Source: Thalassovita sp.
GTDB taxonomy: Bacteria; Pseudomonadota; Alphaproteobacteria; Rhodobacterales; Rhodobacteraceae
Direction: 5' to 3'
NCBI RefSeq assembly: GCF_963691685.1
Contig: NZ_OY829290.1
Location: 4,429,001-4,493,000, forward strand
DNA length: 64,000 bases
Positions 32,816-41,683 of the stretch are shown here, piece by piece; the first letter of the stretch is position 1; each line of letters starts with the position of its first letter. The notes under the pieces are model-generated. The model was not told the DNA's origin, did not search any database, and saw nothing but the letters and a program-made list of their open reading frames with translations. Made by a program: the position numbers and the translations under genes.

Positions 32816-33726
32816 CAGGAATCCTCCTCGGCGGCCATGCGCACCTTGGCGGCGCGCGCCTCCTGCCAGCGATTGAAGGCAAACATGCCGACCGTCAGCA
32901 ACATCAGGAGGATCAGCAGGTAATTTGACATGGCGGCTGCCACGCCCAGTTCCCGGAATTCAGTAGCGGTGCGTGAAATGCGCAGAGCCAGAATTTCCGT
33001 CGACAGGCCCGGGCCGCCTTCGGTCAGTACAAGGATCACTTCAAGAACCTTGAAGGCGTCGATCAGGCGCAGCAGGGCCGTGACAATCAGGACAGGCATC
33101 ATCAAAGGCAGCTTAATATGGACGATTTGCTGCCAACCGGTCGCGCCGTCAATGCGGGCAGCCTCCAGCGCTGAGCGGGGCAGGGATTGTAATGCTGCCA
33201 GTGACAAAATGAAAATGAAAGGTGTCCATTGCCATATATCAGCACTGATAACGCTGGTCAGAGCGTGGCTACCCAACCAATCCACATCGGGCAGTCCCAG
33301 AGTTTCCAGGACACGGTTAAAAGTGCCCACGGACGGGTGATACATATAGCGCCACATGAGACCAACCACGACGGGTGCGATCATCATGGGCAGAATGAAC
33401 ATTGTACGCAGCAGGGACATGCCGCGAATATTCCGGTCGAGCAGCAAGGCAAGACCAACGCCCAGCACCATCTCGATTGATACACAGAAGAAGGCAAAAC
33501 GCAGGGTCACACCCAGGCTTTCGCGGAAACTGGGATCATGCCACAGCGTGATGTAGTTCTTCAGGCCTACAAATTCGGCTTCGCCGATGGTCTGACTGGG
33601 ATCCCATGCCCGGAAGGACCCCCAAATCATGTACCCCAGCGGGTAAATCAGAGCGATTGCCATGATGATCACGGCAGGAGCCATGAACAAATAGGGTGAG
33701 AGCCGGTTGACACGTGAGGTAAACAT
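32815..33726 (-). CDS. Carbohydrate ABC transporter permease (MalF/UgpA-type)
   Basis: A 303-residue permease with six membrane segments and EAA loop EAARIDGATGWQQIVHIKLP. It belongs to the CUT1 group, with the binding-protein gene upstream and the MalG-type gene overlapping downstream. A strong terminator-like hairpin separates it from the binding-protein gene. Confidence 0.87.
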   Translation of the reverse strand: MFTSRVNRLSPYLFMAPAVIIMAIALIYPLGYMIWGSFRAWDPSQTIGEAEFVGLKNYITLWHDPSFRESLGVTLRFAFFCVSIEMVLGVGLALLLDRNIRGMSLLRTMFILPMMIAPVVVGLMWRYMYHPSVGTFNRVLETLGLPDVDWLGSHALTSVISADIWQWTPFIFILSLAALQSLPRSALEAARIDGATGWQQIVHIKLPLMMPVLIVTALLRLIDAFKVLEVILVLTEGGPGLSTEILALRISRTATEFRELGVAAAMSNYLLILLMLLTVGMFAFNRWQEARAAKVRMAAEEDS

Positions 33727-33781
33727 GATTGGGACGTTTGCCTTGCAGTTTGACCAGTAGGGTACAGGACAGGGGAAGGTG

Positions 33782-33804
33782 AAAAGCGGGGTTTCCCCGC
33801 TTTT
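33782..33804 (-). terminator. Intra-operon attenuating terminator after the binding-protein gene
   Basis: AAAAGCGGGG and CCCCGCTTTT form a 10-bp stem with a TTT/AAA loop, ending in a T-run on the minus strand. It stands 13 bp beyond the binding-protein stop and upstream of the permease genes. Partial termination would give more binding protein than permease, a common arrangement. Confidence 0.75.
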
Positions 33805-33816
33805 CAGATTGGTGAC

Positions 33817-35136
33817 TTACTGCCAGGTGTAGTAGCCGGCTTCTTCCATGACAGCTTTGGTCCGTTCGGCCACGCCATCCAGCGCTTCTTGGATGTCCAG
33901 ATCCTCGGTCAGCACTTTGGAGAGGGTCGTGCCCAGATCGGCATTGACCTTGCCCCAGACGGGAATGATCGGACGCCAGTCGGGATCAGCATGTTTCAGC
34001 GCTTCGCCAAAGGTCGACATATGCGGGAACTTGGCATTTACGTCGGCGTCATCGTGGGTCGAGAACCGCGATGGGTTACCACCGGCTAACGCGACCAGCT
34101 TGTCGCCTTTCTTGGAGGTCAGCCACTGCATCAGCAGGAAGGCGGCCTCTTTGTTTTCCGCATTCGCGGGGATACCGATGCCAAAACCACCGGTCTGGCT
34201 GCCGCGGCGCACACCCATCGGGTGCATGGCCCAACCGACTTTGCCCACAACCTGAGACTTGTTCGGGTTGTCGATCTGACCGGCAACCACGGTGGTGTCC
34301 AGGAACATCGCTGTGTCGCCGTTCAGGAAGGCACCTAGCGCTTCGCCAAATCCAAAGTTCTTTGCGCCCTCAGGGCCGCAATCAACAATGGTTTTCAACG
34401 CTTGTGCAGCCTTTACGCCGGCGTCGTTGTTGACGATGGGGTTCCAGTTGTCGTCAAAGACGCGCCCACCCAGCGGGGCCAGGTGCAACAGGAACGCATG
34501 GCTGGCGTGATGGCCAGATGCGGCCCGGCTTGAAAGACCACCCATGCCCGGCTCAAGATCGGGAATTTTGCAGGCGATTTCCAGCATCTCGTCATAAGTT
34601 TCCGGCACTTCCAGGCCGTGCTTTTCAAAGATGTCTTTGCGGTAACCCAGAATGGATGTTTCGGAACCATAGGGGATGCCGAACAACGAACCGGTCTTAC
34701 CTTCCAGATAGCCTTTGTTGCCGCCAGCGAAACCGATGTTATAAACATAGCCGTCGATCAGGTCGTCCGCATCGTAGGCGGGATCGGCAAGTTTGGGATT
34801 CATATAATACTTGGCCAGGTTTTCCAGCTGATCAGCATAGACATAATCCGCCTTTGAAAACACGACATATGCAATCAGGTCGTATTCACCTTGGTCCTGC
34901 CCAAGTTCCAGCGTCTGGCGCTCGCGCATCTTGAGGTAGGGGAGCTGATCGACCTCGACCTCGATCCCGGTTTCTTTGGTAAACTCCGGCAGGATCTTCA
35001 TCACCGCATCATAATGCGGGTGCGCCGGGAAGTTCACGATCAGCGTCGTGCCCTCGTATTCGGCATATGGGTTGGCCAATGCCGTCCCTGCCATCAAGGC
35101 TGTGGCCATAGCGGCTGCCTTAAACTGTTTAAGCAT
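33817..35136 (-). CDS. Carbohydrate ABC transporter substrate-binding protein (family 1)
   Basis: A 439-residue periplasmic protein with signal peptide MLKQFKAAAMATALMAGTAL, cleaved after ALA. The type II fold is indicated by the N-terminal EGTTLIVNFPAHPHYDAVMK and the CUT1 hallmark FGIPYGSETSILGYRKD. It captures a sugar or polyol for the two permeases downstream. The ATPase gene lies upstream by 30 bp. The ligand cannot be assigned. Confidence 0.87.
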   Translation of the reverse strand: MLKQFKAAAMATALMAGTALANPYAEYEGTTLIVNFPAHPHYDAVMKILPEFTKETGIEVEVDQLPYLKMRERQTLELGQDQGEYDLIAYVVFSKADYVYADQLENLAKYYMNPKLADPAYDADDLIDGYVYNIGFAGGNKGYLEGKTGSLFGIPYGSETSILGYRKDIFEKHGLEVPETYDEMLEIACKIPDLEPGMGGLSSRAASGHHASHAFLLHLAPLGGRVFDDNWNPIVNNDAGVKAAQALKTIVDCGPEGAKNFGFGEALGAFLNGDTAMFLDTTVVAGQIDNPNKSQVVGKVGWAMHPMGVRRGSQTGGFGIGIPANAENKEAAFLLMQWLTSKKGDKLVALAGGNPSRFSTHDDADVNAKFPHMSTFGEALKHADPDWRPIIPVWGKVNADLGTTLSKVLTEDLDIQEALDGVAERTKAVMEEAGYYTWQ

Positions 35137-35166
35137 TATTGCTTCCTCCCTTTCGATTGACAGGCG

Positions 35167-36255
35167 TCACAACGCCCTTTCACTCTCTTTGTCGAACAGG
35201 TGAATGCGGGGTGCATTCACTTCGAACTGCAGGGTCTCTCCGAGCGCCATTGGCGTTTCGGAATTCATTTCGACCGTGACATTTTGTTGGCCGCAGGTGC
35301 ACATCAGGACGGATTGCGCACCGATATATTCGGAGACCATGACATTCAGTGTCAGAGCCGCATCAGCCGAAGCATCGGGTGCAAAGCTCAGATCCGACGG
35401 ACGAATACCCAGAATAATGTCCCGTCCGGAATGCACACGTGCCGTCGCTGCCCGTTCATCGGCAAGGCGCAGCGAAAACCCGTCGCCAGTGACAAACATA
35501 CCACCGCCTTTTTCTTCGATGGCGCCTTCCAGAAAGTTCATCGGCGGCATGCCAAGGAAGCCCGCAACGAACTTGTTGGCTGGTCGCTTGAACAGCTCTT
35601 CCGGGGTGCCTTGCTGCTGAATATAGCCGCCATGCATGACGACGATCCTGTCGGCAAGCGTCATGGCTTCGATCTGGTCATGGGTGACGTAGATCATGTT
35701 CTTTTCGACGCGCTGGCTCATCAATGCCAGTTCGGCGCGCATTTGTCCGCGAAGTTTGGCATCCAGATTGGAAAGCGGTTCGTCGAACAGGAAGATGCCT
35801 GAGTCCTTGGCCAGCGCCCGCGCCATGGCCACGCGCTGTCTTTGCCCGCCGGATAGTGCGCCGGGCTTCCGGTCGAGAAAATCCGTCAGGCCGACCATGT
35901 CAGCCACTTCGCGCACTTTGGCGTTGATTTCAGTCGTTGGGCGCTTTTGAAGGCGCAGAGCGAAGGAAATGTTCTGCGCCACGTTCATATGCGGATAGAG
36001 GGCATAATCCTGAAACACCATCGCAAGGTCACGATCCTTGGGTTCCAGGTGTTTCACCGGCTTGCCGTCGATGAAGATCTCTCCGTCCGAGACATCTTCC
36101 AACCCGGCGATCATGCGCAGCGTTGTGGACTTACCGCAACCGGACGGGCCGACCAGAACCGTGAATTCGTTGTCGGCCATCTCAAGGTCAATTCCGTGCA
36201 ACACTTCGACGGAGCCATAGCGTTTGACCATGCTTTCCAGGCGAATTTCCGGCAT
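35167..36255 (-). CDS. Sugar ABC transporter ATP-binding protein (MalK/UgpC-type)
   Basis: A 362-residue ATPase with Walker A GPSGCGKST, signature LSGGQRQRVAMARALAKD, Walker B IFLFDEPLSNLDAKLR, and a C-terminal TOBE/OB regulatory domain (GIRPSDLSFAPDAS). It starts the leftward operon (ATPase, binding protein, two permeases, Tm-1-like, aldolase). A GntR-type operator lies 32 bp upstream of its start. The Q-loop and switch histidine (VTHDQIEA) are intact. Confidence 0.9.
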   Translation of the reverse strand: MPEIRLESMVKRYGSVEVLHGIDLEMADNEFTVLVGPSGCGKSTTLRMIAGLEDVSDGEIFIDGKPVKHLEPKDRDLAMVFQDYALYPHMNVAQNISFALRLQKRPTTEINAKVREVADMVGLTDFLDRKPGALSGGQRQRVAMARALAKDSGIFLFDEPLSNLDAKLRGQMRAELALMSQRVEKNMIYVTHDQIEAMTLADRIVVMHGGYIQQQGTPEELFKRPANKFVAGFLGMPPMNFLEGAIEEKGGGMFVTGDGFSLRLADERAATARVHSGRDIILGIRPSDLSFAPDASADAALTLNVMVSEYIGAQSVLMCTCGQQNVTVEMNSETPMALGETLQFEVNAPRIHLFDKESERAL

Positions 36256-36287
36256 CGAATCTCTTCCTCCAATTCGCTTCCACTATT

Positions 36288-36297
36288 TTGTATACAA
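36288..36297. promoter_or_regulatory. GntR operator 1
   Basis: TTGTATACAA, a perfect 10-bp palindrome, in the divergent gap between the transporter operon and the GntR gene. It recurs at 37065-37074. The core GTATAC is typical of FadR-subfamily GntR sites. Confidence 0.75.
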
Positions 36298-36372
36298 ACA
36301 AAAAAGTAAATATGCAAAATTGCATTATACATCATCGCGTACTAAAATGAGGCCCTGAAAGGGGTGAAAGTA

Positions 36373-37017
36373 ATGGCAAAAACCGCGAGAATGTCGACGA
36401 GCAGAAGGATTGAGGTTGCCCTAACCGAGGAAATTGCGGCAGGCGAACTTGCGCCGGGAACTCGGCTGGATGAGGTGCGCCTTGCGGCGCGGTTCGACGC
36501 TTCCCGTACGCCGGTACGCGAGGCGTTGGGGCGCCTTGCTGCTCAGGGCATCCTGATACAGGGGGAAAAGCGGGGGGTCTTTGTTGCTGAATATAGTCGC
36601 GAAGAGCTCGCCCAGATATTTGAGGCCATGCACGAAATAGAGGCTGCCTGCGCGCGAATGGCCGCTCAACGCCTTAGTTTGTTATCCAGAACCGAGATTG
36701 AGACAGCACAGGCGGATTGCGTCTCTGCTGCTGAGAAGGGGGATAGGGCGGCCTATTTGCGCGCCAACGAAGCCTTCCATCAAGCGATCTATCGGGCGAC
36801 TGGAAATCCGTATTTTGCCGAGATCGCATCCGAGTTCAGGCAGCGGACCGGCCCCTTCAGGGCCAAGAAATTCGCGACAAAAGAAGATCTGATCGTTTCG
36901 GCGCAAAATCACGAGGCGCTGATCAATGACATCTTTAGTGAAGATTCAGGAGTCGCCTCAAATAGTATGCGAACTCACATGGAGACCAGTTTTTTGCAGG
37001 TCCTGAAGGTGAATTAA
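36373..37017 (+). CDS. GntR-family regulator (FadR subfamily, FCD domain)
   Basis: A 214-residue regulator from MAKTARMSTSRRIEVALTEE. The winged helix contains GTRLDEVRLAARFDASRTPV followed by REALGRLAAQG; the all-helical FCD ligand domain has metal-ligand histidines in EAFHQAIYRATGN and QNHEALIND, and AEIASEF. It presumably senses a sugar acid intermediate. TTGTATACAA palindromes lie on both sides of the gene, so it controls the transport operon, itself, and the catabolic operon downstream. A GTG 9 bp upstream is an alternative start. Confidence 0.85.
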   Translation: MAKTARMSTSRRIEVALTEEIAAGELAPGTRLDEVRLAARFDASRTPVREALGRLAAQGILIQGEKRGVFVAEYSREELAQIFEAMHEIEAACARMAAQRLSLLSRTEIETAQADCVSAAEKGDRAAYLRANEAFHQAIYRATGNPYFAEIASEFRQRTGPFRAKKFATKEDLIVSAQNHEALINDIFSEDSGVASNSMRTHMETSFLQVLKVN

Positions 37018-37064
37018 TCGGCTTTTTGCGATTGCCCCTTGTCAATGTGTTCATTTTGATATTT

Positions 37065-37074
37065 TTGTATACAT
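37065..37074. promoter_or_regulatory. GntR operator 2
   Basis: TTGTATACAT matches operator 1 at 9 of 10 positions. It lies 28 bp before the start of the hydrolase gene that opens the rightward catabolic operon. Confidence 0.72.
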
Positions 37075-37102
37075 AAAGGAATCGCATCCGAGAGGTATCA
37101 CC

Positions 37103-38035
37103 ATGGGCATTGCAGAAACCAAGATTTATCCGATCAACACCGGCTGGCTTGAGGCCGATTTGGGAACGTATATTTTCTGGAAAGGCCCGGCCGGAAAGAA
37201 ATATTGGAACCCGGTTTATTGTCATTACGTGGACACAGGCGAACACAAAATCCTGATCGACACGGGCCTGCCCGATGAGGAGCGCGCAACCAAGTACCAC
37301 CACAAATGTGACAAACGTGGTTGTCTTCAGGTGCATGAGCATCTGGAGCAGAAGCTTGGCGTTCACCCCGACGAAATCGACGCGATTGTCTTTACGCATC
37401 TGCACTGGGACCACGTGCAGAACATGAAGAAGTTCAAAAACGCCCGCTACATCGCCCCCAAGGCTGAAATCGAAATGGCTTACAACCCGCTGCCGCTTTA
37501 TTATCGCACTTACGAGGCGAATATCGGCGTTGAGCAGGCCTATGCGGGCTGTGTCTTCGAGGCGGTCGAGGATGAATGCGAAGTGCTGCCCGGCATCACC
37601 ATGTTCCATACTCCGGGGCATTCGGTTGGTCACATGGCGGTATCTGTTGCAACAAGCGCCGGGGACATATGCGTTGTTGGCGATGCGATTTTTGTTGAGC
37701 GGAACCTTGAACCCAACCCGGGCGAACAGTGGCGCTATTGGGTGCCTGCGCGCTTTGTGAACAGCTATAAGGGTTGGAAATCGGTCGAAGAGATCGACAA
37801 GCGCGCGGATTACGTGCTGCCCTGCCATGACGAACAGGCTAACGCCCGCTCGGACGTTTTCCCATATGAAGGCATGCCTATTCGCAAGCGACGCCAGACA
37901 ATTCCCGGCTTCCAGTTCTATTTCGGCGACATGCCCGACGGAACAATCGGAAAGGCAGCGCCGGCGATGAAAAAGGAAGACGTCGAAAGCTATCTGGCGA
38001 GCCTGAAAGATCCCAAGGATATGGCCGAGTACTGA
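37103..38035 (+). CDS. Metallo-beta-lactamase-fold hydrolase (lactonase-like)
   Basis: A 310-residue MBL-fold enzyme. The dinuclear metal site is clear: HLHWDH at residues 99-104, then HTPGHSVGHMAV, VVGDAIFV and CHDEQAN. It is closest in style to the N-acyl-homoserine-lactonase group, but in this operon it more likely opens a sugar lactone. The C-terminus carries an extra segment of about 60 residues. It is the first gene of the rightward operon under the second GntR palindrome. No signal peptide. Confidence 0.85.
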   Translation: MGIAETKIYPINTGWLEADLGTYIFWKGPAGKKYWNPVYCHYVDTGEHKILIDTGLPDEERATKYHHKCDKRGCLQVHEHLEQKLGVHPDEIDAIVFTHLHWDHVQNMKKFKNARYIAPKAEIEMAYNPLPLYYRTYEANIGVEQAYAGCVFEAVEDECEVLPGITMFHTPGHSVGHMAVSVATSAGDICVVGDAIFVERNLEPNPGEQWRYWVPARFVNSYKGWKSVEEIDKRADYVLPCHDEQANARSDVFPYEGMPIRKRRQTIPGFQFYFGDMPDGTIGKAAPAMKKEDVESYLASLKDPKDMAEY

Positions 38036-38040
38036 GTGCG

Positions 38041-38877
38041 ATGACCAGGGTTATCGACACCCTTCTTGATGTCGCGTCAGACTATGATGCCATAGTCTTT
38101 GATCAATGGGGGGTGCTGCACAATGGCAGCACGCCCTATTCCGGTGCCGTCGACTGCCTGCGGACGTTGCATCGGAAAGGGCACAGGATGGCTGTCCTGT
38201 CCAATTCGGGCAAGCGGTCAACCCCCAATGCGGGCCGTATCCAAGCGATGGGTTTTGACGCCGGACTGTTCGAGCATGTCATGACCAGCGGCGAAGCCCT
38301 GTGGACCGAGATCGCGGCGGGCCAAATTCGCGAAACGGTGTTTTTTGCGGTGGAGCGCAGCGTCGGAGACGCGACAAGCTGGGCACAGGGCCTTGATATT
38401 TCGCTCTGCGATAACATTGACGGGGCCGACGCCATCTTGTTGATGGGGCTTCCGGACGGGTCTCAAATTGAAGCCTGGAAGGGTATTCTTGATACCGCAC
38501 TGTCTAAGGATTTGCCGGTGTTTTGCACAAACCCGGATCGCAGTAGCCCGAGAGCCGACGGTCTTGTTCTCTCGCCAGGGGCGCTGGCCTTTGCTTACAA
38601 GGACATGGGCGGTCGCGTTCGATTTTATGGCAAGCCACATTTGCCCGTCTTCGAAACCTTGCAGGACGTGTTGGGCAGCAAGCAGCTCTTGATGGTCGGG
38701 GACAGCCTTGAGCACGACATCGCAGGGGCTCAATCAGCGGGCTGGGACAGCCTTTTGATCGAGGGCGGACTTTACGCCGATGCCTTTGAGACCGGGGATG
38801 CCGAAACGACTCTTGCTGCATTGGTTACGGAAAAGAAAACGCGCGCGCCAACTTTTCGAATGAGACAAATCAGATGA
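38041..38877 (+). CDS. HAD-superfamily IIA hydrolase (TIGR01459-type)
   Basis: A 278-residue HAD phosphatase. The nucleophile aspartate 21 is in IVFDQWGVLHNGS, with the DxWGV form of this subfamily in place of DxD. Motif II is VLSNSGKRS, and motif IV LLMVGDSLEHDIAGAQSAGW has the usual aspartates. It lies 5 bp after the hydrolase gene and overlaps the aldolase gene by 4 bp. It probably dephosphorylates a sugar phosphate intermediate, perhaps for detoxification. Confidence 0.83.
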   Translation: MTRVIDTLLDVASDYDAIVFDQWGVLHNGSTPYSGAVDCLRTLHRKGHRMAVLSNSGKRSTPNAGRIQAMGFDAGLFEHVMTSGEALWTEIAAGQIRETVFFAVERSVGDATSWAQGLDISLCDNIDGADAILLMGLPDGSQIEAWKGILDTALSKDLPVFCTNPDRSSPRADGLVLSPGALAFAYKDMGGRVRFYGKPHLPVFETLQDVLGSKQLLMVGDSLEHDIAGAQSAGWDSLLIEGGLYADAFETGDAETTLAALVTEKKTRAPTFRMRQIR

Positions 38878-39845
38878 CCAGACCCGAAATGCTCACATCC
38901 GCTTTCCGCAAACTGTCAGCATCGCTTGGACAGAACCCTTTGCGCGTCCAGGGGCCGGGAGGAAACACATCCATCAAGGACGCTGAGGTTATGTGGATCA
39001 AGGCGTCGGGTACCGAACTCGCCGATGCAGAACGCACAAGCATTTTCGTAGCTGTTGATCGCGCCGCTGCCGTGGCAGAGGCCCGCGAAGAAGCCGGGGA
39101 TGGCAGCTGCAAATCGGCCATCCTTGACCCGACGCTTAATCTCCGTCCGTCGATTGAGACGACCTTTCATGCCGCGCTGGATTGGGCCGTCGTCGTTCAC
39201 ACACATTCGGTTGCGACGATCACGCATGCGATCAGCCCAGAAGGGCGCCGGATTGCAAAAGAAAAGCTGCAAGGCCTTCCTGTTGTAATGGTGCCCTATG
39301 CGAAACCGGGTTTGCCTTTGACACGTGAAATTCTGGCGCGGGTTCAGCCCGACACACAGGCTGTCATTCTGCAGAACCATGGGCTGATCTGTTGCGGTGA
39401 CACCGTAGAGCAGGTTCAGGCGCTTATCGAAGACGTGGAAAGCCGTCTTGATTTACCCGCGAACGTTTCTTTTTCAGAAAAACCAAACGAAACCGCTCCG
39501 GAAGGTTTTGGCTGGTCCGAACAGGGTTGGTTGGCCACCAACACGCGCGCGGCCGAACTGGCTTTGACGGGAACATACTACCCGGACCATGTTGTCTTTC
39601 TTGGCCCTGCCTTGCCGACAGAGGATAATGAGACCTCGCCAGCAGCGGTTCTGAAGCCCGGACAGGGTGTCTTGATCCGGGATGGTGCAACATCCTCGCA
39701 AAAGGCGATGCTGCGGTGTCTTAAGGACGTTTTAGCGCGGTTGCCAGAGGATTGGACGGTTGATCCAATTGGTGCAGAGGCCGAAGCCGAGTTGCTCAAT
39801 TGGGATGCCGAGAAATACCGTCAGGCCCTGGCAGCGCGTTCCTGA
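38874..39845 (+). CDS. Class II aldolase/adducin family protein (RhaD-like)
   Basis: A 323-residue protein. The aldolase domain has VQGPGGNTSIKDAEVMWIKA (phosphate-binding loop), VVHTHSVATITHA with metal histidines, and VILQNHGLICCGDT with the third. It resembles the N-terminal domain of RhaD/short-chain-dehydrogenase fusions, but the SDR domain is absent. About 110 residues follow the aldolase core, ending EAEAELLNWDAEKYRQALAA. It overlaps the HAD gene (ATGA) and the kinase gene (TGATG). Confidence 0.83.
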   Translation: MTRPEMLTSAFRKLSASLGQNPLRVQGPGGNTSIKDAEVMWIKASGTELADAERTSIFVAVDRAAAVAEAREEAGDGSCKSAILDPTLNLRPSIETTFHAALDWAVVVHTHSVATITHAISPEGRRIAKEKLQGLPVVMVPYAKPGLPLTREILARVQPDTQAVILQNHGLICCGDTVEQVQALIEDVESRLDLPANVSFSEKPNETAPEGFGWSEQGWLATNTRAAELALTGTYYPDHVVFLGPALPTEDNETSPAAVLKPGQGVLIRDGATSSQKAMLRCLKDVLARLPEDWTVDPIGAEAEAELLNWDAEKYRQALAARS

Positions 39846-41101
39846 TGCTGGCGCTTGGGATCGATATCGGGACGTCAGGTGTTCGTACCGCCGTCGTGGA
39901 GGGGGAACGGCTTGTTTCCATGGCCCGTTCAGAGCATCCCCCGCAGGATCCGGCAAAGATCGACGCAATGGGCTGGTGGCAAGCGGTCGAGCAATGCCTG
40001 TCCCGGCAGATGTCGGCACTGAAAGAACTCGGGATCGATCCGTCCGCTATCAGCGGTGTGGCAGTAGATGGCACGTCCGGTACTATGGTGTTGACAGATC
40101 GGGATCTGACACCCGTCAGCCCGGGGTTGATGTATAATTCCGGCGGGTTTGATACTGAGGCAAATCAGATCGCCGCTCTGGTGGATGGTCCACACATCAC
40201 CTTGGGAAGCAATTCGGCGCTGGCTCGTGCCATGCGACTGGTTGCTCTGTCAGAGGGTTCCCCCGCTCACCTGCTGCACCAGGCGGATTTCATTGCGGCA
40301 AAGATCATGGGGCAGGGTGGGCAGTCTGACTTTAACAACGCGCTTAAGACTAGCTTTGATCCCAAAACGGAAAGCTGGCCTGCGTGGATCGATCAGGTGA
40401 TCGATCCGGGATTGCTTCCGCGGGTTAACAATCCGGGCTCTCCGATGGGGCCGATTGCACAAGAGGTTTCCGAAAAATTCGGGTTGTCCGCGGATCTGAT
40501 GGTCCATGCCGGCACCACAGACAGTATCGCTGCTTTTCTTGCTTGCGCACCAATGGAAGAGGGCGTCGCCGTCACCTCGCTTGGCTCAACGCTCGCGATC
40601 AAACTCCTGAGCGCAAAGCGGATAGATGACCCGGGTGTCGGGCTTTATTCACATCGTTTGGGTGATTTATGGCTGGTTGGAGGGGCTTCGAACACTGGCG
40701 GTGCAGTGCTGAAGCAACATTTCACCGACGAGCAGCTGCGAACACTGAGCAATCTGATCGACCCACACAGCCCGACAGGGCTGGATTACTATCCTCTTGC
40801 AGGGCCGGGTGAGCGATTTCCGATCAATGATCCGAACCTGCCGCCGAGGTTGCATCCACGCCCAGAAGATCAGGTAACATTCCTTCAGGCGATGCTGGAA
40901 GGAATGGCCGCAATTGAAGCGCGCTGCTACGAAGAGATATCAACCAGAGGCGGTTCAGCGCCAACCCGTATTTACACGGCAGGTGGCGGGGCAAAGAACG
41001 CCAAATGGACCGCGATCCGCGCCCTAAGTCTTGGTCAAACACCGGTGACTTCCAAGAGCGACGAAGCTTCGATCGGGGTAGCCAAACTGGCACGAAACTA
41101 A
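39845..41101 (+). CDS. FGGY-family carbohydrate kinase
   Basis: A 418-residue kinase of the FGGY family, starting MLALGIDIGTSGVRTAVVEG, the phosphate-1 motif. VDGTSGTMVLTD, AGTTDSIAAFLA and GGASNTGGAVLKQHF are the further ATP/sugar-site blocks, and YTAGGGAKNAKWTAIRA is the FGGY signature-like C-terminal site. It is shorter than xylulokinase (about 480-500). It phosphorylates a sugar or sugar alcohol before aldol cleavage by the partner aldolase. The ATG at 39845, fused to the aldolase stop, is chosen over an upstream out-of-context start. Confidence 0.86.
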   Translation: MLALGIDIGTSGVRTAVVEGERLVSMARSEHPPQDPAKIDAMGWWQAVEQCLSRQMSALKELGIDPSAISGVAVDGTSGTMVLTDRDLTPVSPGLMYNSGGFDTEANQIAALVDGPHITLGSNSALARAMRLVALSEGSPAHLLHQADFIAAKIMGQGGQSDFNNALKTSFDPKTESWPAWIDQVIDPGLLPRVNNPGSPMGPIAQEVSEKFGLSADLMVHAGTTDSIAAFLACAPMEEGVAVTSLGSTLAIKLLSAKRIDDPGVGLYSHRLGDLWLVGGASNTGGAVLKQHFTDEQLRTLSNLIDPHSPTGLDYYPLAGPGERFPINDPNLPPRLHPRPEDQVTFLQAMLEGMAAIEARCYEEISTRGGSAPTRIYTAGGGAKNAKWTAIRALSLGQTPVTSKSDEASIGVAKLARN

Positions 41102-41683
41102 CCGATTCGAAGTCCACAATTGATCTGATGGCTTGTTCAATGGGCGCTGCGGACCCAAGCTGCAGTTCTTTGCTTTTCAATCAATTTAATTGATTGATCA
41201 AAAAAGTGTGACCCTACGTCCAACGACAGCTTCAAAGCAATATGTTGCATCGAGGTATAAGTCTGACACGGTTTCTACTTTAGCTAACGCGGTGTGTGAA
41301 AAAGGCGAATTCGTCCCGCGTCTCGATGGTCCGCATGGGTTGCCGCGAAAGTGCCGTGTTGGTTCGAGGCAGATCTCAAGCCACGAACGATTGCTTCGGT
41401 GCCATTTGCTGCATCGCAACGAAAGACCTGCTGCGCGCGAATGGTTGCTGCGTTAGCAAAGGTCAGAAAACGAATGACGGCAATGTCCGCTCAGCGGACC
41501 TTAAGGCCGCATGGAAAGAAAGTCAGCTATCCGCCCAAACTGCGTCTGCGCGCTTGCAATCAGTCAGTAGGGAGGCAGGCTGGCTTGGGTTGGAAACGGC
41601 CTTCTCTGTAGGGTGTGCCACAAAGAAAGCATGACCGTTCCCCGGAGGCCAGTTGAGTGAACGTGCCCTCGCCGATACCAACC
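41102..41683. other. Intergenic region between the sugar operon and the integrase
   Basis: 582 bp. It holds an AT-rich perfect palindrome TCAATCAAT-TTA-ATTGATTGA at 41177-41197, followed by CAAAAAAG and possibly acting as a terminator for the kinase operon. Decayed repeat-like sequence follows, then the start of the large direct repeat at 41529. No gene seen. Confidence 0.55.
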
